This document shows positions 10,739 to 22,740 of a stretch of 64,000 nucleotides of DNA, one piece after another. Each line of letters starts with the position of its first letter. The stretch's first letter is position 1. The translations under genes and the position numbers were made by a program. The notes under the pieces are model-generated. The model was given only the letters and a program-made list of their open reading frames with translations, did no database searches and had not been told where the DNA came from. The stretch comes from Megalonaias nervosa (taxonomy: Eukaryota > Mollusca > Bivalvia > Unionida > Unionidae): assembly GCA_016617855.1 (NCBI GenBank), contig JAECUM010093670.1:1-64000 (forward strand), given 5' to 3'.

Positions 10739-13150
10739 GTGAGATAAAAGGGGGTCCATTGGAAGGTGTAAAATCATTACATCCAATGAAAATCAGTAAA
10801 GACTTAATATAATCAATCTTGTTTACCATATATATTATCATCGTTTTGTTTCATGTGAATTTTCACTTTATTTGACCTTTTGAATGTAAGAATATTTTAT
10901 TTATGTTGATATAATTATTGTTGTTTATAACTAAGGGCTTTTTTCTTTATTTGAAGCTGTTATGGAAAACAACAGAGTGATAATTGGCTTGAGAAAACTA
11001 GGTTATTGTTTAGATGGAGTTGAATCCATACACCAATTATGACCATATTCAACTGGTAATTTATTCTCAAATGCCATTGTTATAGTGAATTAGAATTCAA
11101 GTTTATCAAACCGTCTTTTCATGTCAGACAAAACATGATGAAATTAATAACATTGTTTATATCATACAGCACAAACAGTTTAGGAAATTTTCCAAGTTTG
11201 TCACTGTGTTTTTGGAGAAAGGTCACAGTATATAACTTGATAAATTTAGTGTCCCAGAATATCCGCATATCCACATATTTCATTTAATTAAAATAGTCAA
11301 ATACCCCCCAAAAATTTCTAATATGTGTACTATATGCACAAACATTTTTCTTTAACTCAAAAGATCAAAGTTTCTGTGCATATATTCATTTAAAAACAAT
11401 CAACTGATTTAAATGTTCAGTCTAATTTTAATGTCTGGTGCCACGTACATTGTTGATAAAATAAACTAAAAATGCACATGCTTAGGATGTAAACAAATAC
11501 AGTAAACCATTTACTTTTATTGTTGCAATTGACAGGGTGCTAATGCTTGCTCATTTCTTGTATGAAAACAAGCATTCAGATAATATCAGATAGATAATAA
11601 AATTATGTGGAAAAATAGGGGAAAAATATGTGAAGCATGGAAGTCTATTGAAAATTTAAATAATTAGGTTTTTCCAGCCAAAAGACAGCCCATCATCAAT
11701 ATCAGTAGTGAAAAAGGTTATCTATGATTGATAAATGTTTTGAATCAGACTCTAATAAATTATCTAGAAACATGATGGAAACAAGGTTTCATCCAAAACA
11801 TGTGATTTGTGGAGATAATCATTACCATACAGGAACTAATTGATGTAAGTGATAGGCTGATATGTATCCATTGTACTAAATACAAAATGACAAATATTTG
11901 GTCAGATGGAGGTACATCAAATATGCAGAGCTCCTCAGAAGAGAGTGAGTGTCTCCAAGGATAATATTAGCGCAGAGAAATTGATTTTCCTTGAGAACAT
12001 AAACAAAAATCATGAAGTATTTTTCAATTTTAAATGGTTATCATTTAAAACTGAAAAATATCCAATTATTTATGTAAAATCTTATTTCACTCAATACATT
12101 TTAATTTTATGTGTGAAATATCTAATGGGTCCAAATGTTATCTGGGGCACTGAAAAATGTTATTTCTCCATTGATATGTGCTTCATTTTACACTTACCGT
12201 ACATGTAAAAGTATACCTATATTACTATGGACCATAATTTAACTTTACAGGGAGGGCCTGGGATTTTTTTTTAAACCAGGATATTTCTTGAAGTTTTATC
12301 TTGAGGTAATTGTTTCTTTTTCTTCAACAAATAGAATGAATCTAATTTGTTATTTCTTTCCTGCAAATCAAAACAAGAAAGTGTTGTGGTTTATTTTGCA
12401 AATAACTGTACATAAATCTAGAGTGCTGATTAAACACTGCATAATGTCATAATAACTGTATAGAGAAAGGAATGAGGTTTAGGCAAGTTTGATCAATAAT
12501 TTATTGGTATTTGAAACAAGGCTATTAAACTACCAGATGCACACCTTTTTCATTGCATTTAAAATTCCAATGGTATTATTAAAATAGGGAGTGACTGGAA
12601 GACATTTTTACATGTCTGATAATACATCCATCTGTTCATGGATATTCAATTAAATTTCAAAAGTTATGACTTTATTTTTTTTCATGGATAGCACAAATTC
12701 TAAGCAACTCGTATAGCATATTCTCAGGGACTCAGATCATGATGTTACGAGAGGTGGTCTTCAAGATGACATTATTAAAGGGGAGAATCAAACCATGTGA
12801 GAGTTAGACTGTGAGAAAATCAAGAGGAAATTTTAGAATCAAACTATGTGAGAGCATGCTTGCATGAAAATATTTTATGGGTGAAAAGGAAGACTCAAAC
12901 CATGTGAGAGTTTGCCTTTGTGAGAAAGTCAAGAGCCATGCTAGTTTCACATTACTACACCTAACAGTATTAGATGAAATCATTTTACTTATGTTACCAT
13001 TCAATTTTTTTAAAATTATTATTGAAAAGACAATCATTCCTGGTTTGTTAACAGTAATGCTAATGTTCAAGAGATTATTTATTGTAAACTGTACTTTTTT
13101 TGCCCTTTCTAATAATGTAAAAAACTTTCAGAACCTATTCTGTGCTTTTC
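10739..13150. other. No gene seen
   Basis: Strongly AT-rich. The 100-codon frame at 11906-12208 is rich in Phe, Ile, Lys and Asn, as expected of AT-rich noncoding DNA, and shows no motif. Confidence 0.45.
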
Positions 13151-13154
13151 TGTA

Positions 13155-13745
13155 CACATCCATCTTGATGATCTGCTTCATATCTCCATTGGTCTCCATC
13201 CTGATGATCTGTCTGACATTTCTCCATTAGTTTCCATCCTGATGATCTGCATAATTTCTCCATTAGTCTCCATCCTGATGATCTGCCTCATTTCTCCGTT
13301 CATTTTTATCTTGATGATCTGGCTCATTTCTCCATTAGTCTCCATCCTGATGATCTGCCTGACATTCCTCCATTAGTCTCCATCCTGATGATCTGCCTCA
13401 TTTCTCCATTAATCTCCATCCAGATGATTTGCCTAATTTCTCCATTAGTCTCCATCCTGATGATCTGCCTGACATTTCTCCATTAATCTCCATCCAGATG
13501 ATTTGCCTAATTTCTCCATTAGTCTCCATCCTGATGATCTGCCTCATTTCTCCATTAACCTCCATCCTGATGATCTGCCTGACACTTCTCCATTAGTCTC
13601 CATCATGATGATCTGCCTGACATTTCTCCATTAGTCTCCATCCTGATGCTTTGCCTCATTTCTCCATTAATTTTCATCTTGATGATTTACTTCATTTCCA
13701 TTAGTCTCCATCCTGATGATCTGCCTCATTTCTTCATCAGTCTTT
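13155..13745. repeat. Minisatellite, ~36-38-bp unit, ~16 copies
   Basis: The unit is 'ccatcctgatgatctgcctc' followed by 'atttctccattagtct'. Copies start near 13160, 13197, 13236, 13270, 13307, 13345, 13381, 13417, 13453, 13490, 13526, 13562, 13600, 13638, 13675 and 13707. Variants alternate between 'cctcatttctcc' and 'cctgacatttctcc', so the spacing varies by about 2 bp. The length is not a multiple of three and stops occur, so it is noncoding. Confidence 0.93.
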
Positions 13746-15290
13746 ACTAGTTAGAGATGAAAGATAATAATCCTATGCATTGGTGTGAGATCTAAGGGAA
13801 ATCCCATCTAGGGTATCAGAATTTGTTGGCAAGAACTCAGTAAAGCCTTATTCCTGTCTACAAATTCTGATCCTCTGGTGGTATCTCCGTATCCCACACC
13901 AGTGCATGGTGGATTCTATGAACCTTACACGTGCTTAAATATTGAACCCGAGTCTGTGCAAAACTAGAATGTTGCCAGTGTATTATCTAGGACCAGATTT
14001 ATTCCTACAAATTCATTTATTTGTTGTCATCAGTTTTAGTGGTTTTACAAATAATGGCATTTTTGGCAGTACCACAGTTGTAGAGTTTGGAAAGGGTTGT
14101 ATTATTTTCCTAGGAGCATGATAGTTCATTGATTATTTAAATTTGAGAATGGTAGCTACCATGAAATGATGGAAATTGCAATCCCATGAGAAATTGAAGT
14201 GAATTAACATTATAACATTTCAACAGGTATATTGTAACTATTTTGGCCTCTTCATTAAAAAAGTGTTCTTGTGTTTTTCTGTCCATGCATGGGTGTTTCC
14301 ATGTATGTCACCCCATGCACATTTGCATGTCCACACATGCATGTTTATTCATACATATATGGGTATGTCCATAATTATTTGAATGTGTGTGTGTATCTGT
14401 CTGTCCATGCATCTGTGCCAGTCCATCACGCGCTTCTTGGAGTCTGAACTCCATGGATCTACTCCATTTAAGAGAGTTAGAGAGGGAGAGAGTGTGACTG
14501 ATAGAGTGATTACAGAGGGAAACTTCCATAAAATGATCACTGTAACCCAGCTTCCTCAGCAGAATGGCCAAACATTTTGGTCTAATAAAGGTTTTTATGA
14601 TACTACTAAAACCCCTGTTTACTGATCACCACTGAAAGGGCTGGAACTGTAGTTCTAACAGTGTCCAGTTTATAACTGTATTGTGTTTGATTTCATGTCT
14701 CAGGAAGGGTGAGTAGATTAAAAGGAAGACTTGGGAGCCTGGATGCAGTCCTGGAATGCAACTCGAAAAATTTGTTTTGTTTTGGACTTTGCTTCCACAA
14801 TTGCATGTGTATATGACAAGAAGTAGTCATATAATGGGAGATTTAGATTATATCATCAATGAAACTAGAATTCTGTGTTGTTTGTCTGACTTTGATCACC
14901 ATGGGAAAATCCCACACACTGAAGACCACACTAGCACTGTTGCATGTTTGTTGTAGTTGGGCTAACATTTGATCAATGCCTTTTGGGGACTTCATTGCAA
15001 ATAGCATGCTCATGTTTTTGTTGGATGGTGGCACAACTTGGAACATTGAAAATGTGATGTAATGAGATTCAACAGTAAATCACATTAGTGAACAGTAAGG
15101 ACTCTAAAATCAACATACACTTTCAAGAACCCACACTCATTCTGATTGCCACTTGCTGATGTTTGAACCAGGGATTGAAACTAGGCTTATAGAGGTGCAA
15201 ACCAGACACATTACTTCTGAACTGTCAATGCCACTAGTTCATTGCTCTATTTATATCAAACTATTATGACTTCATAATTTTCTTGGGTTT
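13746..15290. other. No gene seen
   Basis: Includes a stretch of direct and inverted CATG/TGTC-rich sequence at 14280-14410. A possible tRNA-like SINE relic lies on the minus strand near 15130-15240 ('tttcaatccctggttcaa'). Neither is strong. Confidence 0.4.
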
Positions 15291-15294
15291 TGTG

Positions 15295-15480
15295 GTTGCT
15301 ACAATTTGTATGGGATACTAGTATTTGAGGAATTTGTGGTTAATAGAATTGTTTATGGGATACCAGTATTGGTGGGTTTTATGGTTGTTAAAATTTTTAT
15401 GGGATAGTAGTGTTTGTGGAATTTGTGGTTAATAGAATTGTTTATGGGATACCAGTATTTGTGGATTTTGTGGTTGCTAC
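15295..15480. repeat. Short tandem repeat, ~60-bp unit, about 3 copies
   Basis: The phrase 'tttatgggataccagtattt', with 'gtggttaatagaattg' before it, recurs near 15310, 15350, 15395 and 15440. Copies are diverged. Confidence 0.7.
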
Positions 15481-15894
15481 AAATCGTAGTTTTAAAGGCA
15501 CAAGAAGCATCCATCTTTGATACAATAGAACCACTTCTCCGATCTTTGAAATGAGGTACTGGCAAAAACTATTGTAATTACTTGCTATTTGCATTGTTGT
15601 TAAATAAAATATTGATCTTGGCTCCACATTAAATATTTATTTCTCTGGTTAATCTGAATATAGCAACGTGGTATCACACTAAGAAGTCTTGTACCAGTAA
15701 ATTAATCAGCTCCTACCTAGCTGTTTACATCCAATAGAAGTTTCACTTTCATAAATAGTTTTAAAACAAGCTTGTGAACAAATTACACCACAATGTCACC
15801 ACACAGACAATTTAAAAAACATGAACAAGATGATGGAGATAATAATTAAATAATATTGAAAATATTTGCAATTGGTATAAATTTATAGTGTACC

Positions 15895-17683
15895 TGTGGG
15901 GAATTGGTTGTTATGGTTGGATTGAGGTTGGGTGCTCCCAATGTTTTAGTGAAACTATCATAGAAGTCCCACCCAGGCTCAATTTTGGTTGGAAGTTAAA
16001 TTAGTGAAAGATAGATGTAAAGCTCCAATTCCCCAAAAAGGTTGAAATTCAATGAATGACAACTTAATAACAATTTAATAATCAAATGATTCAAATTCCC
16101 AATTACACTCCTTCTGCTCGACCCTTTAATAGCCTATTGCATCACTTGATTAGCAGTGTGAGATCGATCTCCACCTGTCCTTGTATTCTACTCATATGTG
16201 GTATTCTTCTCTCCTGTTTCTCCCAATTCCTTCTCCTCTTCCTCCCTGACTTTCTCCAAATTCCTTCTCCTCTTCCTCCTCGACTTCTCTGTACTCCATC
16301 TCCTCCTCCTCAACTTCTCTATACTGCTTCTCCTCCTCCTCCACTTTCTCCTCCAGACTCCCTTTTCCTCCTCCTCCACCTTCTCTCCACCGACTAGATT
16401 TCTGTCTTCTACTCTTCCGCTAGTCTCAATTCTATCTCCACCTCTTGGAGACTCAGGACTCAACTGAACCAGAAGTTCTTTCCCCTAAAAAGCTTCCTGT
16501 GAAAACACAAGGACGGTACAATATTTTTCCTTAGCCCTCTCATCTCACACTGCACACAGCCTATTATCAGATAACGGCTATTAAAGTTTCTCAGTCACGC
16601 ATTCATTCACATCAAGATACCCATGTGTTCTTGTATGGTAAAACAAACGTCATAGTACAGCACAGTATCAATTACTTCTTATACATGCATCAATCAATTC
16701 TGTCACATCAATACATATTCCTAATCCTGTTATACTAAACAATATCATAATAATCAGGCACATTCCTTTACCTTACACTCACACGAAGTACACAAATATT
16801 CAAATATCTATGCTCTGATATATGCATACATCCATAGTAACTAATCTTACATACACAACCATTTTCCAAACTCACAAGTATGTGTAAATTCTAAGATAAC
16901 ACATTAATAAATGTACTGGTTTACTACGAAGTAACCTAATAGCGAATTACAAAAGTAATTCTGACCACAAGCTTACAATCTACATAATTCTCTGCGTAAT
17001 ACTCAAGCCCATTTCTCAAATACGCATGTAAATGAAACACTTCAAAGGTAATTGTACATTCTAAATGATCCCAGTAATTAAGTATACATACATACTACAA
17101 ATAATTACAATTATGATGCTGTAATATTCTGCAAAAATTGAGCTAATAACTTACTGACCTTTTCAAAACTTTGTCTTTCCTTAGAATCTGCTTCTAAGTT
17201 TTACGACCAAATTATGAGTGGCTTTCTCAGAGTAACCCTATTTGCTCAGCAATCTTCCCAGGAGAAACTAATTTTTTGCTTACGAGTTATGAAAGTTATA
17301 ATTCAGATCTAAATTATAATCACACCCTCTATCTCAATTCTGATTGGATGTCGCTGTGACCCAATCCAATCAACTTAGCGGACAATGTCCTTCTTGCTGT
17401 CTGTCCACATGGGGATGGATGAGAACACGCCCTGTTGACCCCACGGGCTTTCTTTTGATCTCTGAACAAACCTTTAACATGTAGGTGTGATACAGCAACC
17501 CTTTGTCCAGTTGGCATGATCTATCGCCTGTGCCGATTCAAGATTCCAGGTCCTGGCTGGTCACAGTAGCCTTGTGTAAGAGATTAATACTAGCCCACGA
17601 CATACTTCAGACATCAGACACATGGCCGCAGTAATATTTTAGTTTATACATGACTTTATAGCTGGGGCTTAGCAAACATGACA
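15895..17683 (-). mobile_element. Solo LTR, 1789 bp, with 5-bp target duplication
   Basis: The segment begins TGTGGGGAATTGG and ends AACATGACA, and it is bounded by the 5-bp direct repeat gtacc (15890-15894 and 17684-17688). TG...CA ends plus a 5-bp duplication are what an LTR retrotransposon leaves. No gag-pol reading frame or second LTR is inside, so it is read as a solo LTR formed by recombination. On the minus strand a TATAAA lies close to the start and a CCAAT-type motif near 17340, which suggests minus orientation; this is inference. It contains a polypyrimidine stretch at 16200-16400 and is somewhat less AT-rich than its surroundings. A short minus frame at 17329-17517 has no recognisable domain. 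Confidence 0.65.
16200..16400. repeat. Polypyrimidine tract, CTC/TTC-rich
   Basis: Almost pure C/T on the + strand, with irregular repeats of 'cttctcctcctcc'. It gives open frames on both strands by composition alone (Leu/Pro/Ser-rich on +, Glu/Arg-rich on -). Such tracts can form triplex DNA. Confidence 0.85.
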
Positions 17684-17829
17684 GTACCAAATTGAATTTT
17701 AAAATGAGATGCTTTAAAACACCACATTGATGCATTGCTCTTTGATGATCCCATTCCAGTGGAAAAGTGAGACTCTAACAAAAGTTATTTTTCCATTGTG
17801 AGCATCTCCTCATTATTGTTGTTTATTAC

Positions 17830-18030
17830 GCTGATTACTCCTAACAAACTGCATACACCAAGATCCTACTGGCTCATTATGGAATGGCAGATCTGGGTCT
17901 GTGTCGTTTCATTTGCTGATTTACTCCTAACAAACTGCATAGATCAAGATCTGGTTGGCACATTATGCGATGACAGATCTGAGTCTTTACAGTTTGCAGA
18001 TGGACTTATAAGCAAGTACATATTGTGGTT
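17830..18030 (+). mobile_element. MITE copy, internally duplicated
   Basis: Carries 'ttactcctaacaaactgcat' twice (about 17834 and 17922), each followed by an 'agatc' module and a 'cattatg' module. It ends in 'ggacttataagcaagta', matching the right end of the palindromic MITE. The left inverted end is absent. Confidence 0.7.
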
Positions 18031-18604
18031 ACAGCACTTAAGCAGATGACATTTTCTCAACTCAAATGTACAGCTATTGCATGGTGATTGGTTTACATTA
18101 TCTGTTGTCATACTGAATTAAAGAACATAGTTTGTATAGAAATACAGGGAATAGAAGGCATTCAAGAACCACTATGAGCTCCTTTAGTTTAGAATGTTTC
18201 ATATCATTCAGCGCCATGAATTCAGATTTTATCTTTCTAAGTTGAAAGCATTGTAAGGACAAATCTAATACTTAGTAAGAGCAATCATTCACACATACAC
18301 ACACATCATATATGATATGATAATATATAAAAAGCCATGTTTTGGTTATATCAGTATGTTTGTTTGTTACTCAGTAAGAAATTAAACATTTCTGACACAT
18401 ATATAATAATGTATTGAGAAGTAGTGGGTGAACTTTTTATTTAACAATTTAGATAAATCATATAATTTCTGTGATGATGTGAATGAATTTTTAGCCAAGT
18501 TTTAGTTCAGTGCTTGTATTGGACACTCCATGAAGTTGACCATGAATTTGTTGGATGATTTGTTCAACCTTCTTTTTGAATAAACAAATTTATGCAATTG
18601 TATG

Positions 18605-19425
18605 CTTCTTAAACTATGACTATGACTAGTGTAAATTGAAATTATTTTAAAGTTATATAAACTATGACTATGACTAGTGGAAGGGACCAGTTTGTACATT
18701 ACTGAATGCGCAATTTTCCATTGATATAGCCTGAAGAGACTACATTGTATATTATTGACTACACTATTTATCAAGTGACTTTACTTATCTGTGCTAGATA
18801 AACTATGACTCTATGACTAGTGTAAAGTGTAATTATTTTAAAGCTATATAAACTATGACTCTATGACTAGTGTAAATTGAAATTATTTTAAAGCTACATA
18901 AACTTACAATGACTCTTTGACTAGTGTATATTGAAATTATTTTAAAGCTATATAAACTATGACTCTATGACTTGTGTAAAGTGTAATTATTTTAAAGCTA
19001 CATAAACTATGACTATGACTTGTGTAAAGTGTAATTATTTTAAAGCTACATAAACTATGACTCTATGACTTGTGTAAAGTGTAATTATTTTAAAGCTACA
19101 TAAACTTACAATGACTTTATGACTTGAGTAAAGTGTAATTATTTTAAAGCTACATAAACTTACAATGACTCTATGACTTGAGTAAAGTGTAATTATTTTA
19201 AAGCTACATAAACTTACAATGACTTTATGACTCGAGTAAAGTGTAATTATTTTAAAGCTACATAAACTTACAATGACTCTATGACTTGAGTAAAGTGTAA
19301 TTATTTTAAAGCTACATAAACTTAGTGACTCTATGACTTGTGTAAAGTGTAATTATTTTAAAGCTACATAAACTTACAGTGACTCTATGACTTGTGTAAA
19401 GTGTAATTATTTTAAAGTAGACTGT
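18605..19425. repeat. Minisatellite, ~50-57-bp unit, ~14 copies
   Basis: The unit is 'aaactatgactctatgac' followed by 'tgtgtaaagtgtaattattt' and 'taaagctacat'. It runs from 18605 with a break at about 18680-18790, then continuously to 19425. Two subtypes occur: one with the insert 'cttacaatgact' and one without. Neighbouring units share subtypes, as expected from local unequal exchange. Confidence 0.93.
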
Positions 19426-19913
19426 GACAGACCAAGGAAGGGAATGGATATTGATTGGTCAGCAGAAATGGAAGGTAAACAAAAGATATGGTGAAATTGT
19501 TTATAGACAAACTGATTTTAGAAATGGACATTAACATTTCAATACAAGAAAGAAAGGCAAAATTCTGTTATCATCTGAAGCAGTAAGGTGTATAAAAAGA
19601 AAGAGAAGTTGTGGACAGGATACATGGAGACAATGGTAGATATAGACACTAATATTGCAGAACCTGAAATAAGGTTATTTCAATCACAAGGAAAGAAAGG
19701 AAACTGCATAAAAAAAACACTACCCGCAATAAGGTTTTTTCAGTCACAAGGAAAGAAAGGAAACTGCGTAAAAAACAAATAGCTGAAAGTGCCAAATCAA
19801 ACAACAAAAACTTTTGCAAGTACGTAAACTCAAAACATAATCAGTTACAGGCATATCAGAACTGCGCAGAGATAGATAGTATACACTATATAGATGTACC
19901 GATGAAGAGAATG

Positions 19914-20799
19914 TGTTACAACCATGTAATTTAATTACTTGTGTGTTAAAATTTGAATTCTTTTTATTTCATTTTTGTATCATTGTATATTATTATGATG
20001 ATGATTATGTTCACGGGATCTGATATTTTTGAAAGAAACATTGTGTTTATTTAGAACGTAAATATGACTCGGCTTGCGTAAGCATTATTTTAGATTGCCG
20101 ACTGGATAAACAACCGGCGTAAACGATTGGTTATTGGCCAAAAGTCATTTCCTGGCCCACATGAAATTGCATTGTTTATTGCGAAATAGCCACGCATTCT
20201 TCGTGCGTGTGCATGAAATGATGTCTTTGGTTCGGTTTAAAAACACTTAGGTCCCTGTGAAATAGTCAGAGTCCTTCTTATACCTTGAGAAGAAGGTATT
20301 ATATTTCTTGTGCTGGAAAGAGTTTATTTTTCTCTACATCTGTAGAGCTCGAGATGTGTCTTGTTATAGATGACAGCTATAGGAGTTCATCTTCATTTTA
20401 AATAATAATTTATTTTTCCCTGGAGAACTACACAAGTGGTTTAGGATAAAGACATTCAGTGAAATTCATTTTAAATTGGAATAGTACAGTACAAATTGTG
20501 GTTCAGTGTGAAATTCTGGACATTTGTGTAAAGACTTCACCTGACGTCATCATCATCCAATTTTGGAACGTCATCAAGATTCGAACCTGGATTCAGTTAA
20601 AATTATTTAGTGATAGGACTTGTATTTTTTCAGTACTAGGATAAATGTTTGGATTTTCTTCACAAACCGTAAGTCCTACTTCATATTTTCACCTTTTCAC
20701 TGTGTTTTCTAGGGAAATAAATTATTTTTGTTAAAACTTACAAAGCTTGTTGTCTTCACTCTTTTCTTTTGTTACTTTTGAATGAGCCGATACGTAACA
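19914..20799. mobile_element. Solo LTR, 886 bp, nested in the LINE
   Basis: Begins TGTTACAACC and ends GATACGTAACA, giving a 6-bp terminal inverted repeat TGTTAC/GTAACA. It is flanked by the 4-bp duplication aatg (19910-19913 and 20800-20803). When the LTR and one duplication copy are removed, the LINE frame continues across the junction, which confirms both boundaries. The LTR is less AT-rich at 20060-20220, holds a consensus CRE TGACGTCA (20542-20549), TATA-like strings near 20300 and an AATAAA near 20715. There is no coding capacity. The Ty3/gypsy type is likely from the end sequence and 4-bp duplication, but is not proven. Confidence 0.83.
20542..20549. promoter_or_regulatory. Consensus CRE (CREB/ATF site) in LTR
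   Basis: The exact palindrome TGACGTCA. A second half-site, 'aacgtcatc', follows about 25 bp later. Position within an LTR makes a role in the element's own transcription plausible. An 8-bp motif can arise by chance. Confidence 0.4.
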
Positions 20800-21224
20800 A
20801 ATGCTAATGTACTAGTGGACTTTTCTGCTAGCATCTTTACTAAAGAAACTAATGAAGAATATGAGCATCTAAATCAGCAGTGTGAAGTAACTTCCATGCA
20901 CTATTATGGATATAAAGAAATTATTGAAGGACTTAGACATATTGAAATCATCTGGTCAGGACCAAGTCCATCTGAAAGTTCTATACAAGTTAGCAGAAAC
21001 TATTGCCAAACCATATATATGATATTTTGGAACAGGACGAAGCTGGGTTGGGATTGGATTTAGCGAAAACACTGAAAGCAATTTTGTGAATTAGATGTTT
21101 ATTTATATTGTAATTATATTGTAATCAGATACCATACTTGTAGGCATAGAGGCAGTAGATTAACAGAATGATGTGCACTGAGTTCAACAACTGATACAAA
21201 TAAATGGTATCATTCCTAAATGGA

Positions 21225-21600
21225 ACTTGTCAAAAACATGTAACTTCAACAAGTAATAAGAGACATATCAATGGATGGAATTTATAAACAAATATGATTG
21301 ATATATGGATCTATCACCATGGATGATCAATGCATAGAATTTATATACAAATATGAACAGTGTATTATTCTGTCACAAATGATATCATATCAATGGATGG
21401 AATTTATAAAGAAATATGACTGATATATGGATCTATCACCATGGATGATCAATGCATAGAATTTATACACAAATATGAACAGTGTATGATTCTATCACAA
21501 ACGATATCAAAAGTATAGGATTGATACACAAATATGAACAGTGAGTATCGCTAAGGGTGATGAATATATAGAATTGGTCCAAAAATATGAATAATGTATG
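21225..21600. repeat. Tandem repeat of ~115-120 bp built on 'aatttatacacaaatatgaa'
   Basis: Two near-identical units (about 21270-21385 and 21390-21500) contain 'ggatctatcaccatggatga' and 'tcaatgcatagaattta'. They are flanked by partial units. The array lies inside the 1.7-kb block that splits the LINE. Confidence 0.85.
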
Positions 21601-21676
21601 TTTCATCCACAAGTAGGATGGATGTATTCTTGATTTCACTCGTATAGCAATACATGTATTGAATTTCTTTTTTCAC

Positions 21677-21998
21677 TCATATAGTGATGTTGAATAACAT
21701 TGATTCAAAAATGGAATATGTGCATCTCATGGCATCCATTTGACAATCACAATGTATTTCCAGTTCAACAGCTCTCATCAAATAGTCAAGAAGCCAATAT
21801 ACATGGCCTGTCCCTTTCTGTCTGAGGAAGGATCTCCCAAGAACCTCCTTATTCCTTGCAGACACACTGACCCTGAAGTTTTGGTCTCCCGCTGCAAGTA
21901 AACCAATACCGTTCTCCATGGCAACATCACTATTGATAGTGGCATACAGGTTGCATGAAACCCCACAGAGTTCTTTATGACACATTGTCACAAAACAG
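21677..21998 (-). CDS. Unidentified exon-like ORF, minus strand
   Basis: A minus-strand frame of about 107 codons, entered by a possible acceptor (atttttag, weak pyrimidine tract) and closed by a TGA. It is richer in Cys, Gly, Arg and charged residues than the AT-driven frames around it, with HVYWLLDYLMRAVELEIHCD in the second half. I do not recognise the family. It sits in the block that interrupts the LINE, so it may belong to an inserted element or a captured gene piece rather than to a resident gene. No donor, promoter or poly(A) signal was found. Confidence 0.3.
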
Positions 21999-22740
21999 CT
22001 AAAAATATATTGACTGTGCCATGTAGTACACAGTTAAGTACACATTACACATGTACACACATGAACTGGTTTCATTGCATATGAAATCATTTCATCAGAA
22101 CTACTTTACGAGATTATTATTATAATAACGTTCATACATGAATCTGTATCTGATAAGAATGATCTCACTGAATTATAAGAACTCTAACATTACTCCATCC
22201 TTTATACATAGAATGTATAATTTAATTTGTTTGACAGTTTAGTTATAAAAATGGCTAACTTGAAACAGATTTTACTCTATCTGATAACAAGGCATTGTGT
22301 GATATAGGCCTGACTCTAAAATATTCTGAAAAATATCCAGTATATAAAATAGTTCACATAAAACAGATAACAAGAAAGAATGCAATTTTATATTTCACAG
22401 ACCTCTATAGATCAAGATTGCTCCCTTAAAGTGGACAGCTTCCTGTCAAAACTTGTTGTATTGTCATAAAACAGTGAGAAATTACTTTTTAAGCAGCCCA
22501 TTTATGGGTGGAAATCCACAGCCAGAGAACTTAGGTAACTGGGTTTCTAACTGCTGGCACATTGTGCATACAGCAATGGGTGAAATATTTTGAAATAAGC
22601 ATGGCTAAAAATAAATCACCCTTGGGCAATGCTGTTCACAGCAATGACACCTGAGTTAATTTTCATTCGTATATAATACACAAGTATTTTACTATACACA
22701 ATTCCATGACAATATTCAACAACTGCATTTGTTGTGACAT

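Larger units (their letters stand above)
19436..21060 (+). mobile_element. Degenerate CR1/L2-like LINE, linker to start of RT
   Basis: Translated pieces follow the order expected between endonuclease and reverse transcriptase of CR1/L2/Jockey-type LINEs. A basic linker lies at 19590-19790 (KEKLWTGYMET, then KKGNC). A KYVNSK-type motif lies at about 19823-19840. After the solo LTR come a SASIFTKE motif (about 20824-20847) and a SGPSPSESSIQVSR segment (about 20956-20997), which corresponds to the KSPGPDGI-HPRVLK block. The linker contains a direct duplication of about 65 bp (19665-19765). Frameshifts and stops make this a dead copy. It stops abruptly near 21045, and the next conserved block reappears at 22741. 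Confidence 0.75.

Noticed and set aside
11906..12208. 100-codon ORF beginning MEVHQICRAPQKRVSV
   Set aside because: It quickly becomes Phe/Ile/Lys/Tyr-rich as AT-rich noise does, with no splice partner or domain.
16188..16467. Long Leu/Pro/Ser-rich (+) and Glu/Arg-rich (-) frames
   Set aside because: Both come from a polypyrimidine tract inside the solo LTR. Composition alone keeps them open.
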